Origin: Trichopria drosophilae
Lineage: Eukaryota > Arthropoda > Insecta > Hymenoptera > Diapriidae
Length of the DNA stretch: 64,000 nt
Direction of reading: 5' to 3'
Assembly: GCA_030407085.1 (NCBI GenBank)
Contig: CM059582.1
Span: 88,092,001-88,156,000 of the forward strand
In this document: piece after piece, positions 10,649 to 23,538 of the stretch
How positions within the stretch are numbered: position 1 is the stretch's first letter
Layout: each line of letters opens with the position of its first letter
The notes under the pieces: model-generated
What the model was told of the DNA's origin: nothing
Databases searched by the model: none
What the model saw: the letters and a program-made list of their open reading frames with translations, nothing else
Made by a program: the position numbers and the translations under genes

Positions 10649-12086
10649 TTACTGTGTGACTTCGTAGTCAGTACTGCTTTTAGCTCTTTCTTTGAGTCTT
10701 TCTTTTATTTGGCATGTTTTGCTACTGGACTTGTGTCCATTTGGTAGCTTTGCTTTGGTGCAGTTAATGCACCTTTGTTTTCCTAGACATTCCTTTGTTA
10801 TGTGTCCTATTTCTCCACATTTCCTGCAGACTGCTTCTTTGTTTTTGCAGAACTTCGAAATGTGTCCATATCTTTGGCCTTTTTAGCATTGCGTGACTAG
10901 GACAAAGTCGCTGATTTTACGGCTACTCCATCCTACTAGCAGTCTTTGGTGTGCTTTTAGTTTTATTCTTAGTTCTGGAGAGACTTCTATTATCCAGTTG
11001 GATTCTTCTTCATTTCTGTTGCGTATCGTAAAGAGAATTTTTACGTCCTCCGGTTGGGTAACATCAACCTTCTCGAGGAGTTTTTGTTCAATTTCAGCCT
11101 TGGTGATATCTTTGGGGACAGCATAAATAATCATTTTCGGTCTTTTTTCGGTTATGCATTTGATAACCAGACCGGATTTCTTTAAATTCCTATTTTCTGT
11201 CATCTTAGCAATGTCAGCTTTGCTCGAGAGCTCGACTGCAATGCCTTGATTTCCAGTTTTGTGGATCCCTTTGATATTGATCCCCAGATGTCTGGATTGG
11301 TCTGCATTGGGTTTAATACCCACAATGTGCTTTTGTTTACTTAGAGAGTTGTTTACCGCTTGGGCATACGTCCCTCTTTTCTTAGGTTCTGCTGTTTGAG
11401 TTTTTGCTTCTTTCATTCGCTTCATTTGCTTCATTCATCATATATGCATTTTCGTTATACGAATCTAACATATAGTCACCGACTTCTTGTGAGATTTTTT
11501 CCGTTATGGTGATGATAGAGTCATATTCATCTCATCTTATTTTCCACCATTTATCTATTTCATCAGATCTGTCGGCAAATCTGTCTTCGGTGATTCATTT
11601 TTCCCATTTATCCTCAGTTGACAGTGACTCTTCCAAGTCTGTCGTTTCTGCTTGTTCCATTTCTGTTTCGCTTTCATTTTCATTTCCTGTTTCTGGTTCT
11701 GCGTCAGAATAATTTTCCATATTTCCAATGTCCATATTTTCTACTTCCTCCCCATGAGATTCGGTGTCAGTATTGCATTGTTTTTCTGGTTCCGAGGACT
11801 TAACTCTTTGTTCCCACTCTCGCTTTTTAGCTCTTAGAGCGTAGGATTTGCTTTTGAGTGCCTCGTGGTGTTCATCATCATGCTTTTCTTTTAGCATCTT
11901 TTTAATTTTCAAAATTTCTACTCTTATATTGGCAATCTTGGCTTCTACACTTCGGTGCTCCTCCCCAGAACCTGTAGGATCGGCACGAGCCACCGAGTCT
12001 TTCTCCCGATAGGAACTTGTGGTGGAACCACTCGACGAGTCGAGGTCCACCTGGGGTAAACATTTTACTTTAGTGTGTCTTTCCAT
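10649..12086 (-). pseudogene. Gag-like ORF1 of an R1/I-type non-LTR retrotransposon, decayed
   Basis: The start is an ATG at 12086. An acidic, charged N-terminal region (12086-11595) is followed by TGA stops at 11595 and about 11518 and a frameshift near 11420. The middle (11434-10890) has VGIKPNADQ, KGIHKTGNQGIAVELSSKAD and KMIIYAVPKDITKAEIEQ, typical of ORF1 proteins that bind element RNA. The C-terminus has three zinc knuckles. The first is lost (TGC TAA AAA GGC where CxxC is expected, about 10888). The second, CRKCGEIGHITKEC, is intact. The third is CINC...GH...C. TAA is at 10649-10651. No ORF2 (endonuclease/RT) follows, so the copy is 3'-truncated. Confidence 0.7.
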
Positions 12087-12390
12087 GGTTGTTTCATATT
12101 TGTTGCTGGTTACATTTAGTTTGTTCTCCCCGTCAATCTCCTATGAGCGGTCGCCGACAGATAATCAAACGTAAGCCCCCCGGCCACGTCAAGGCAGTAA
12201 CACCTTCGGGGCGTTATCACCAAGAACTACACAAAGTTGAAAATAAATCCTATGTTCTGTCGTAGCTCTCTTAGTGATTATCGAAGTGAATATCTACGAC
12301 GAAATAAACGACCACTCAAAAGCGAGCTGACTCCGAAGTGAAAACGAGAAAAGAAAATTTTCGTGGCTGTGCTAGCTCAACATGCAACTT
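12087..12390 (-). other. 5' UTR of the gag-like element
   Basis: This GC-richer stretch lies upstream of the ORF1 start on the same strand and ends where strongly AT-rich DNA begins (about 12390). Its composition matches the ORF1 fragment, so I read it as the element's 5' UTR. The exact 5' end is not marked by a visible target duplication. Confidence 0.4.
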
Positions 12391-14230
12391 ATTTCTAAGC
12401 GTATTCCAGGATATAACATTTTTTACTATATATAACATTTATTTCATAATATTTAATGATAATCCCACATAAATATACCTTCAAATAAATCATTCAGATT
12501 GCAGAATATGAGTGGACAGACATTTGGATCATAAAATTTTTTATATTCCACTGTAATAAATAGACCTCAATTAAAATACATATAATTTTTTATTATTATC
12601 ACACATCTATTTCGGATTATATATGTATTAACGTCAAAAATGATTGGCCAATCGTACAAAATTCATGTTTCGCATACCATACTAACGATTTCATACCAAC
12701 AATGACAATAATTTAAAATTCTTGCATACTCTTTCGTCGACAAATAATTTTATCATAAATTTACCGAATAAATCACACTTTAAATCGACACAAATTGATC
12801 TGTCTATAATTAAATTCTTTTCATTATCGAAACGCTTATATAACCGAACTGATCATAATATTCAAGACTATTATCTTAATTTAATCAAAATTATCAATTA
12901 TGTTTTAAATAAAGACGCCTTTTCACTTTTTATTTGCTGCAAATCCTTTTTTGGTTTTTCAATTGTCACTTATTCAAAACAGAAACAGGATGTGCGTTGC
13001 CAAAATTAAAATCTCCATGAACAAGGTTCCGGAGTCGAAGATTAATTTAACAAAACTGACCTGATCCAGAGTACCCGTTTTGGAAGATTCTCACCATTTG
13101 TAGATCTCAATGAAGACTTAATGATCTCGCACTAAGCTTGAAATCCAAATTGGTGGATTGATTTGACCACATGTTCCTGCCTCTTGACCTTGAAAAACCG
13201 ACGGACATCTTTTATCAGCAAACCATCTTGAATCCGTCGAAAGGACTTTTCTCGAATTGATCATTGGCAGCAAACGCGTTTCAGCAACAGCAACATTTCA
13301 GCAGCGACGAACTTTGAGCAACGGGGAACCCTCATTGCCGTTCTTGAACCAACGTGCATGAAGTCGACTTTTCCCGCTTTTTCTTCTTACAGCTTCAATT
13401 CTCCTTCTGGTCTTTCTTTTGAGTTCACCACCACGTTTTACTGTATCACTTTAATATGGCATCACAACATGCCCACGTTATTTTGACGAACATTGACCGT
13501 TCGCCTCAGAAGCCGGGAATCGTGTGAGCGTCTCCTCATGCTCGTGTTCCAAAATCCACGTTGCTCTTTTCGGGAACAGTTTCCGGCACTGCGATCGCCT
13601 TTCTCCCAGTCTTAGTGTATTAATTATTTTCATTAATACACGCAATGAAAACTATAGTCAAATTGTCAACTCAACGACAACTTGACAATTCTTTCTTCCG
13701 CCGATCACAACAATATCTTTATACAGGCGCGCCTCATGTCGCGTGCCTCCCTATGTATCCTCAAACAACCAATCACGTAACTCTTACCACTTTCCCCTAG
13801 AACCTTGACCGTTCCGTAATGTTTATTTTTTTACATTGCCGCATGTTTCTCTTTTTTGTTAAGTTTTTGTTTTCTTTTTTACAATAGTTATTTATATTTA
13901 CACAAATTAAACTTTTATCGATTTTTACATTTCTAATATTCATTTTTCTAAAATTGTTACGTTATAATTGTTCAACAATGTGCCGTCCAAGTCACCGACC
14001 GAAGGTAAACTAAATAACATTACGGTTTCACTAAATTAGATTCAGCACAAATACTGTCGGTAAGTTATCGCTGTTACAAGTCCAAGTAAGAACATATCTA
14101 CAAAAATGTAATCATAAATTTATTGAATCTTAAAAAGAAAGATAAAAAATCTGTTATCATTATGTATTAATCATAAGTAACTTAAGGGGGGGGGGGGTAG
14201 GGTCTAAACATCGAAAAAATTTTATTCGCT
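12391..14230. other. Long interval without recognised genes
   Basis: 12391-13000 is AT-rich with no convincing coding content. 13000-13800 is more balanced but gives no recognisable protein in any frame. Two short perfect hairpins lie at 13615-13641 and 13661-13690. A G-run of about 13 lies near 14186. The remainder holds nothing I can support. Confidence 0.45.
13615..13690. repeat. Two adjacent perfect hairpins
   Basis: GTGTATTAAT (13615-13624) pairs with ATTAATACAC (13632-13641) over a 7-base loop. After 19 bases, AATTGTCAA (13661-13669) pairs with TTGACAATT (13682-13690) over 12 bases. I see no tract that would make either a terminator. They could be the end of a decayed mobile element. 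Confidence 0.5.
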
Positions 14231-14567
14231 TATATGATTCCAAATAGTGTCAAGAATGTTGGGTCAAAATTTGAAGTCGATCGGAGCAAAACTGTAAAAG
14301 TTGCAGCACATTTAGTGAACGAACCTCGAATACCGGAGCATCGACAGCTGCACGCTAATCCCCATGCGCTCGACTCTCGGCGAGCAGGTATAACATTTTC
14401 CTGCTCCGAAATCTTTGTGATTAATTCTTATATTTCTAGAAGGTTCTTGTTGTTTTCAAAAGTACTAACTGTAGCATATGGTTATAGTTCTCGTATATGT
14501 TCGAGAGAAAAACAAGCGTCAGTTCGTTGACGTACGTTGAACGAAGCTATTCGTGCAAAGTGAAATA

Positions 14568-14825
14568 ATGCCTCGTGTTTCCAAAGTTTCTCGACTCGAT
14601 CGTGCCAAAAAAACAGCCAGAATTCTTCGCAGATTGGAGAGAAAGCAAGAAGATGACAACAACATTGCTGCCGGAAATACATTGTACGTTTTATCCGGCG
14701 GGAGTACTGGAATCAGCCTAGGATCGTCGGGGTACAAACCCGTATTATCAAAATATTTCGGCGCGACTAAATACCCCGGGTCTATGCGACGAACTACCCC
14801 AACCGGTGCTTCTTCCGGAACGTAA
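14568..14825 (+). CDS. Short unknown ORF, basic N-terminus and Gly/Ser-rich middle
   Basis: An 85-codon frame starts at an ATG preceded by GAAATA. The N-terminus is basic and likely helical (RAKKTARILRRLERKQED); the middle is Gly/Ser-rich (VLSGGSTGISLGSSG). I recognise no family. The region around it (14230-15110) is GC-richer than the flanking DNA and may be one decayed repeat. It could equally be the N-terminal remnant of a transposon ORF or a chance frame. Confidence 0.25.
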   Translation: MPRVSKVSRLDRAKKTARILRRLERKQEDDNNIAAGNTLYVLSGGSTGISLGSSGYKPVLSKYFGATKYPGSMRRTTPTGASSGT

Positions 14826-15180
14826 GCGATTTTTAAAGGTTCGCTTTCTAACGGCTGAAGTGACGGTAGAGTCTCGAAAGTGATCGCATGTAACGGAGCT
14901 GTTGAGAGTTGAATATCCGCCTTGCAAGGTGCGTGGGCCTGAACGCTCTCCTGAATCAGCGCTGCCGCTTACGAACGCGCCCTAACTGCCGTCCTAATTT
15001 GCACGTCCCGCTGTTCACGGGAAAGGCCGGCTGGAATGCGCGTGATGTCGCTTCGAAGTGTCGATTAAGAATGTGCCCGAAGATGCCATTGCGTTTTAAT
15101 TTATAGCGTAATAAAAAAATATGAAATAATATTATTGGTCTAGAGCACGAACCAATCAGAAAGCACGTTTTTTAACTTAA
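14826..15180. other. Interval before the Penelope-like array
   Basis: 14826-15110 is GC-rich with no assignable protein. 15110-15180 becomes AT-rich and runs up to the truncated first Penelope copy. No target duplication for the array is visible at this edge. Confidence 0.4.
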
Positions 15181-16542
15181 TTAAAATTAAAAAAAATTGG
15201 TTAATTAATTTAACAAAAAAAGATATTCCTTTAGATATTGTAAAAATTGTAGGCTTGGGTCAAAAACATTCTTTTCAAACAAACAAATTCCCAACTCCAG
15301 AATTTATTGCGGGTATTGAAGAAGGTATTAATGGTGTTGAAAATGAAATAGATAATTTTGGAAATATTGTGACTGATAATAAAAATTTGGTACGCAATTT
15401 ATGTAGTAATGACATTACAAATTACACAACTTTTAATACACATAATAAATTTGAAAATAACTAATAAAAACTAGATTATTAAAAAATAGCGTAAAAAACG
15501 CATCGTTTGTAAAGGGGATCACCCCTTTCACCTATTATAGCTGATTTAATGATGGATTTTATTGAGAATATTTTAATTACTAAAATTCCTTTCAAACTTC
15601 CGTTTTATTTCAGATATGTAGATGATATTTTCACTGCCATTCCTAATGATTTTATAGATAAAAATTTTACCGATATTTAATAGTTTAAAAAAAATTAGAG
15701 GTTTTCATAATAGAATTTCTTTCACATTAGAAGTTGAAAAAAATAATAGACTTAATTTTTTAGACATATTAGTTATTAAATAAAATAATTGCTTAATTAC
15801 AGATTGGTATCATAAGAACTCTTTTTCAGGCAGATATTTGAATTTATATTCAAACCACCCATTGAATTATAAAATAGGTACAGCTTATGGAATTATAGAT
15901 AGAGCCATTAGATTTTCAAACATTAAATTTAGACAAAAGAATTTAAACATTGCTAAACAAATTTTAAAAAACAATAGTTATCCTGATTATCTTATTAAAG
16001 AATGCTTCAAAAGAAGAGTATACAAACTTTATAATACAATGGAAGGTAAAAAAGAAGATAAATATAATAAAACTGTTAGTATACCTTATATTAAAAATAT
16101 TTCAGAAAGAATTAAAAATAATTTTAGACATGATAAAGTTAGAATCGTATATAAACCCACTAATTTGAATATTGGAGGTATAAAACCGTTTAAGGATAAA
16201 TTAGATAAATTAGATCAAAAAGATGTCATCTATGAAATTAAATGTAAAAATTGTACAGGAGTTTATATAGGGGAAACTGGAAGATTATTAAAAAATAGAA
16301 TTAAAGAACATAAAAAAAATATTTATGAAGATGTTCAAAAATACACGGGACTTACAATACATAGAATAGAAAAAGGACATGATTTTGATTTCAAAAATAT
16401 TAAAATAATTAAGATAGAAAGAAATAGACATAAACGCAAACATTTAGAAAATTATTTTATTAAAAAAAATATAAATTCAGTTAATATTCGATTTGAAAAG
16501 TCAAATTTACCAGATACATATTTACCCCTTTTGAATATATGA
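15181..16542 (+). pseudogene. Penelope copy 1: 5'-truncated, internally deleted
   Basis: 15181-15461 matches 17709-17989 of the next unit (middle of the N-terminal region). Then 53 filler bases (15462-15514) replace the equivalent of 17990-18668, removing RT motifs from the RADKG block through the first part of motif B. From 15515 the copy follows the standard unit: the YVDD block, then the GIY-YIG domain in an open frame to TGA at 16540-16542. It cannot make a working RT. Confidence 0.8.
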
Positions 16543-17230
16543 ACATAAACAATAATATTGAAAGGTTATTGATATAATTTCATTTCTATATAATCCTTGA
16601 ACTTTCCAGTCTTTTCTTTCGTTTCAAACTTTGCACATATAACGGGTATTTTATAATTAAAATTAATCTTTTTATAAAATTTATTGTCTTACTGAATACA
16701 AATGTATTCATTTTTAAACATTTTCATTTCAGTGCTTTTTTCTACATAAAATGGATTTACAAACAATATATACATAGATAGGATTACTCACTTTTTTAAG
16801 GTAAGACAATAGATGCATATTTCACAAATTTTATAATGGTGTTTTCATAGTTAAATTTATTTTTTATTTAAAAAAAAGAAAAATGAAAAGTTCAAAGGAA
16901 AAAAGAAACAAATTCTTATGTGTCACTTTAGATGTTTCATAATTTTTTTCATAATATTGTAAACACATCTCATCGCATCAATTAAAGAATTGTAATTCGT
17001 TTTTATATATATTTTTTATTTGTTAAAATAGAATAAATCTGAAGAGGACCTTAATCAATGGTCGAAACGTTAAATTGTTGAAAATTATTTCACCCTAATT
17101 ATTCTGATTAAGAAGAAATCAAGAAAGGATATTTTCACTTACGAAAACGTATCAGAAAAGAAACTCTTAACTTAATATTGAATACTTTAAGTTGTCATAT
17201 TTTGAAGATTTATATACATAAGGTTAAAGA
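16543..17230 (+). repeat. Penelope spacer (pseudo-LTR-like region), first of four
   Basis: This lies between the endonuclease stop and the next ATG. Equivalent spacers are 19697-20384, 22851-23538 and 26006-26664 (last one truncated). It is AT-rich and non-coding apart from the hammerhead-like motif. In Penelope-like elements this position corresponds to the repeated leader region, so promoter and 3' processing signals would be expected here; I cannot point to a specific promoter. Confidence 0.6.
17039..17071 (+). ncRNA. Hammerhead-like ribozyme motif, Penelope spacer 1
   Basis: CTGAAGA (17039-17045) fits the hammerhead core CUGANGA. GACC (17047-17050) and GGTC (17060-17063) can form stem II, with one unpaired G before it. 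GAAA (17064-17067) and then CGTT follow, so a GUH cleavage position lies at 17069-17071 directly after GAAAC, with no stem III loop. Small hammerhead variants lacking stem III and acting as dimers are known from Penelope-like elements. Stem I is weak here (T before CTGA, A after GTT, then mismatches), so activity is doubtful. Confidence 0.55.
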
Positions 17231-19696
17231 ATGACGTTCTATAAAATGATTCTATCGGATTATGGAAAAAACACTTTAACACTTCTAAAGGATTGGAAAA
17301 CTACTAACAACAGATTAGCGGCATCAATTATGAGAAGAATTTTTCTACTTAGATGTAAAAAGAATGACTTCCTTCCTAAACACATATTTTTTAATCATTT
17401 TACTCATTATACTGAATTTTACTCACCTTTTCATTCCAATCAACATCAAAAACACATTAAGAAATTTAAAAAAAATCTTTTACAATTAGAAATTAAAGAT
17501 GTTAATAATTATATATATTTTTTAAGAGCAAAAAAAGCACATATATGGAAAATTATTATTAAAAAATTACCTAACTATATTTATGAAATATATTTTAGAA
17601 ATGAAGAATTATATTTTAATAAAATTTTGAATAATAATAGAATTAAATTTATAAAAAAATTTGATAATTTATACAATTTTTATTATGAATCTGTCCATTT
17701 CAAAAATATTAAAATTAAAAAAAATTGGTTAATTAATTTAACAAAAAAAGATATTCCTTTAGATATTGTAAAAATTGTAGGCTTGGGTCAAAAACATTCT
17801 TTTCAAACAAACAAATTCCCAACTCCAGAATTTATTGCGGGTATTGAAGAAGGTATTAATGGTGTTGAAAATGAAATAGATAATTTTGGAAATATTGTGA
17901 CTGATAATAAAAATTTGGTACGCATTTTATGTAGTAATGACATTACAAATTACACAACTTTTAATACACATAATAAATTTGAAAATAACAATAATAATAT
18001 TTTAAAAAATTTTCAAAAAAAGAATAAAGACATTTTTTTCACAAGAGCAGACAAAGGAAATATTACAGTAGCTATGTTAAAAAATGATTATTTAAATAAA
18101 ATGACTCATTTATTATCTGACACTAACACTTGTGAAATTAGTAAATTTGATTATGTTGCAACCGAAAAGAAAGTTAATGATTTTATTAGAAAGATCAACA
18201 ATAAAAAATTTATTAATGATAAAATAGCTAAACACCTAAAAGTCTATAATAGTACAATTTCTAGATGTTATGGTCTTCCAAAAGTACACAAAGAAAATTA
18301 CCCATTACGAATTATTATTTCAACAATTAATTCACCAACATATAAACTTTCTGTTTTTTATACATCCATCTTAAATAATATTTACCTATAATATCTAAAA
18401 GAGTAAAAGATAGCTGGGAATTTCATACAAAAATAAAAAATTTCAAACTTTCATCTGATTTTTCTCTTATCTCTTTGGATGTTTTATCACTATTTACAAA
18501 CATTTCTATTGATATTGTGAAATTGATTCTTAAAAATCATTGGAATAAGATTAGAATTCATACGAGTTTACCTCAAAAAGAATTTTTTGAAGGACTCGAT
18601 ATAATTTTAAATTCTTTATATTTTCATTTTCAAAATGTCACATATAAGCAGAAATTTGGTGTCCCAATGGGATCACCCCTTTCACCTATTATAGCTGATT
18701 TAATGATGGATTTTATTGAGAATATTTTAATTACTAAAATTCCTTTCAAACTTCCGTTTTATTTCAGATATGTAGATGATATTTTCACTGCCATTCCTAA
18801 TGATTTTATAGATAAAAATTTTACCGATATTTAATAGTTTAAAAAAAATTAGAGGTTTTCATAATAGAATTTCTTTCACATTAGAAGTTGAAAAAAATAA
18901 TAGACTTAATTTTTTAGACATATTAGTTATTAAATAAAATAATTGCTTAATTACAGATTGGTATCATAAGAACTCTTTTTCAGGCAGATATTTGAATTTA
19001 TATTCAAACCACCCATTGAATTATAAAATAGGTACAGCTTATGGAATTATAGATAGAGCCATTAGATTTTCAAACATTAAATTTAGACAAAAGAATTTAA
19101 ACATTGCTAAACAAATTTTAAAAAACAATAGTTATCCTGATTATCTTATTAAAGAATGCTTCAAAAGAAGAGTATACAAACTTTATAATACAATGGAAGG
19201 TAAAAAAGAAGATAAATATAATAAAACTGTTAGTATACCTTATATTAAAAATATTTCAGAAAGAATTAAAAATAATTTTAGACATGATAAAGTTAGAATC
19301 GTATATAAACCCACTAATTTGAATATTGGAGGTATAAAACCGTTTAAGGATAAATTAGATAAATTAGATCAAAAAGATGTCATCTATGAAATTAAATGTA
19401 AAAATTGTACAGGAGTTTATATAGGGGAAACTGGAAGATTATTAAAAAATAGAATTAAAGAACATAAAAAAAATATTTATGAAGATGTTCAAAAATACAC
19501 GGGACTTACAATACATAGAATAGAAAAAGGACATGATTTTGATTTCAAAAATATTAAAATAATTAAGATAGAAAGAAATAGACATAAACGCAAACATTTA
19601 GAAAATTATTTTATTAAAAAAAATATAAATTCAGTTAATATTCGATTTGAAAAGTCAAATTTACCAGATACATATTTACCCCTTTTGAATATATGA
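17231..19696 (+). pseudogene. Penelope copy 2: RT plus GIY-YIG endonuclease, broken by 3 lesions
   Basis: The ATG at 17231 opens 386 codons. They include RADKGNITVAM and YGLPKVHKENYPLRIIIS (early RT motifs) and stop at 18389-18391. RT continues in another frame: LDVLSLFTNI (motif A), FGVPMGSPLSPIIADLMMD (motif B), FYFRYVDDIF (motif C), stopping at 18832-18834. A second shift returns to the first frame with RLNFLDILVIK, then TAA (about 18935). Beyond it lie YHKNSFSGRYLN and the GIY-YIG endonuclease (CTGVYIGETGRLLKNRIKEH, then IEKGHDFDF) to TGA 19694-19696. RT copies element RNA and GIY-YIG nicks the target. The active-site residues are present, so lesions, not motif loss, silence it. Confidence 0.85.
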
Positions 19697-20192
19697 ACAT
19701 AAACAATAATATTGAAAGGTTATTGATATAATTTCATTTCTATATAATCCTTGAACTTTCCAGTCTTTTCTTTCGTTTCAAACTTTGCACATATAACGGG
19801 TATTTTATAATTAAAATTAATCTTTTTATAAAATTTATTGTCTTACTGAATACAAATGTATTCATTTTTAAACATTTTCATTTCAGTGCTTTTTTCTACA
19901 TAAAATGGATTTACAAACAATATATACATAGATAGGATTACTCACTTTTTTAAGGTAAGACAATAGATGCATATTTCACAAATTTTATAATGGTGTTTTC
20001 ATAGTTAAATTTATTTTTTATTTAAAAAAAAGAAAAATGAAAAGTTCAAAGGAAAAAAGAAACAAATTCTTATGTGTCACTTTAGATGTTTCATAATTTT
20101 TTTCATAATATTGTAAACACATCTCATCGCATCAATTAAAGAATTGTAATTCGTTTTTATATATATTTTTTATTTGTTAAAATAGAATAAAT

Positions 20193-20225
20193 CTGAAGAG
20201 GACCTTAATCAATGGTCGAAACGTT
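20193..20225 (+). ncRNA. Hammerhead-like ribozyme motif, Penelope spacer 2
   Basis: This is identical to the motif at 17039, at +3154 bp. A transcript running through two units would carry both motifs, which is the arrangement a dimeric ribozyme would need to release unit-length RNA. Confidence 0.55.
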
Positions 20226-20384
20226 AAATTGTTGAAAATTATTTCACCCTAATTATTCTGATTAAGAAGAAATCAAGAAAGGATATTTTCACTTACGAAA
20301 ACGTATCAGAAAAGAAACTCTTAACTTAATATTGAATACTTTAAGTTGTCATATTTTGAAGATTTATATACATAAGGTTAAAGA

Positions 20385-22850
20385 ATGACGTTCTATAAAA
20401 TGATTCTATCGGATTATGGAAAAAACACTTTAACACTTCTAAAGGATTGGAAAACTACTAACAACAGATTAGCGGCATCAATTATGAGAAGAATTTTTCT
20501 ACTTAGATGTAAAAAGAATGACTTCCTTCCTAAACACATATTTTTTAATCATTTTACTCATTATACTGAATTTTACTCACCTTTTCATTCCAATCAACAT
20601 CAAAAACACATTAAGAAATTTAAAAAAAATCTTTTACAATTAGAAATTAAAGATGTTAATAATTATATATATTTTTTAAGAGCAAAAAAAGCACATATAT
20701 GGAAAATTATTATTAAAAAATTACCTAACTATATTTATGAAATATATTTTAGAAATGAAGAATTATATTTTAATAAAATTTTGAATAATAATAGAATTAA
20801 ATTTATAAAAAAATTTGATAATTTATACAATTTTTATTATGAATCTGTCCATTTCAAAAATATTAAAATTAAAAAAAATTGGTTAATTAATTTAACAAAA
20901 AAAGATATTCCTTTAGATATTGTAAAAATTGTAGGCTTGGGTCAAAAACATTCTTTTCAAACAAACAAATTCCCAACTCCAGAATTTATTGCGGGTATTG
21001 AAGAAGGTATTAATGGTGTTGAAAATGAAATAGATAATTTTGGAAATATTGTGACTGATAATAAAAATTTGGTACGCATTTTATGTAGTAATGACATTAC
21101 AAATTACACAACTTTTAATACACATAATAAATTTGAAAATAACAATAATAATATTTTAAAAAATTTTCAAAAAAAGAATAAAGACATTTTTTTCACAAGA
21201 GCAGACAAAGGAAATATTACAGTAGCTATGTTAAAAAATGATTATTTAAATAAAATGACTCATTTATTATCTGACACTAACACTTGTGAAATTAGTAAAT
21301 TTGATTATGTTGCAACCGAAAAGAAAGTTAATGATTTTATTAGAAAGATCAACAATAAAAAATTTATTAATGATAAAATAGCTAAACACCTAAAAGTCTA
21401 TAATAGTACAATTTCTAGATGTTATGGTCTTCCAAAAGTACACAAAGAAAATTACCCATTACGAATTATTATTTCAACAATTAATTCACCAACATATAAA
21501 CTTTCTGTTTTTTATACATCCATCTTAAATAATATTTACCTATAATATCTAAAAGAGTAAAAGATAGCTGGGAATTTCATACAAAAATAAAAAATTTCAA
21601 ACTTTCATCTGATTTTTCTCTTATCTCTTTGGATGTTTTATCACTATTTACAAACATTTCTATTGATATTGTGAAATTGATTCTTAAAAATCATTGGAAT
21701 AAGATTAGAATTCATACGAGTTTACCTCAAAAAGAATTTTTTGAAGGACTCGATATAATTTTAAATTCTTTATATTTTCATTTTCAAAATGTCACATATA
21801 AGCAGAAATTTGGTGTCCCAATGGGATCACCCCTTTCACCTATTATAGCTGATTTAATGATGGATTTTATTGAGAATATTTTAATTACTAAAATTCCTTT
21901 CAAACTTCCGTTTTATTTCAGATATGTAGATGATATTTTCACTGCCATTCCTAATGATTTTATAGATAAAAATTTTACCGATATTTAATAGTTTAAAAAA
22001 AATTAGAGGTTTTCATAATAGAATTTCTTTCACATTAGAAGTTGAAAAAAATAATAGACTTAATTTTTTAGACATATTAGTTATTAAATAAAATAATTGC
22101 TTAATTACAGATTGGTATCATAAGAACTCTTTTTCAGGCAGATATTTGAATTTATATTCAAACCACCCATTGAATTATAAAATAGGTACAGCTTATGGAA
22201 TTATAGATAGAGCCATTAGATTTTCAAACATTAAATTTAGACAAAAGAATTTAAACATTGCTAAACAAATTTTAAAAAACAATAGTTATCCTGATTATCT
22301 TATTAAAGAATGCTTCAAAAGAAGAGTATACAAACTTTATAATACAATGGAAGGTAAAAAAGAAGATAAATATAATAAAACTGTTAGTATACCTTATATT
22401 AAAAATATTTCAGAAAGAATTAAAAATAATTTTAGACATCATAAAGTTAGAATCGTATATAAACCCACTAATTTGAATATTGGAGGTATAAAACCGTTTA
22501 AGGATAAATTAGATAAATTAGATCAAAAAGATGTCATCTATGAAATTAAATGTAAAAATTGTACAGGAGTTTATATAGGGGAAACTGGAAGATTATTAAA
22601 AAATAGAATTAAAGAACATAAAAAAAATATTTATGAAGATGTTCAAAAATACACGGGACTTACAATACATAGAATAGAAAAAGGACATGATTTTGATTTC
22701 AAAAATATTAAAATAATTAAGATAGAAAGAAATAGACATAAACGCAAACATTTAGAAAATTATTTTATTAAAAAAAATATAAATTCAGTTAATATTCGAT
22801 TTGAAAAGTCAAATTTACCAGATACATATTTACCCCTTTTGAATATATGA
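20385..22850 (+). pseudogene. Penelope copy 3: same layout and lesions as copy 2
   Basis: This repeats copy 2 at +3154 bp: first segment 20385-21545, second ending at 21988, third ending at 22850. Both frameshifts and the internal TAA are identical to copy 2. The visible protein difference is Asp to His in the FRHHKVR block. The YVDD and GIY-YIG motifs are unchanged. Confidence 0.85.
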
Positions 22851-23346
22851 ACATAAACAATAATATTGAAAGGTTATTGATATAATTTCATTTCTATATA
22901 ATCCTTGAACTTTCCAGTCTTTTCTTTCGTTTCAAACTTTGCACATATAACGGGTATTTTATAATTAAAATTAATCTTTTTATAAAATTTATTGTCTTAC
23001 TGAATACAAATGTATTCATTTTTAAACATTTTCATTTCAGTGCTTTTTTCTACATAAAATGGATTTACAAACAATATATACATAGATAGGATTACTCACT
23101 TTTTTAAGGTAAGACAATAGATGCATATTTCACAAATTTTATAATGGTGTTTTCATAGTTAAATTTATTTTTTATTTAAAAAAAAGAAAAATGAAAAGTT
23201 CAAAGGAAAAAAGAAACAAATTCTTATGTGTCACTTTAGATGTTTCATAATTTTTTTCATAATATTGTAAACACATCTCATCGCATCAATTAAAGAATTG
23301 TAATTCGTTTTTATATATATTTTTTATTTGTTAAAATAGAATAAAT

Positions 23347-23379
23347 CTGAAGAGGACCTTAATCAATGGTCGAAACGTT
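23347..23379 (+). ncRNA. Hammerhead-like ribozyme motif, Penelope spacer 3
   Basis: This is the third identical copy of the motif, 160 bases before the ATG of Penelope copy 4, at the same offset as the first two. Confidence 0.55.
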
Positions 23380-23538
23380 AAATTGTTGAAAATTATTTCA
23401 CCCTAATTATTCTGATTAAGAAGAAATCAAGAAAGGATATTTTCACTTACGAAAACGTATCAGAAAAGAAACTCTTAACTTAATATTGAATACTTTAAGT
23501 TGTCATATTTTGAAGATTTATATACATAAGGTTAAAGA

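Noticed and set aside
12722..13009. 95-codon frame in AT-rich DNA
   Set aside because: Its composition matches the surrounding DNA and no domain is recognisable.
18389..18475. Programmed frameshift joining the two RT parts of the Penelope unit
   Set aside because: No slippery site is evident, and a second shift and an internal TAA also occur, so decay before amplification is simpler.
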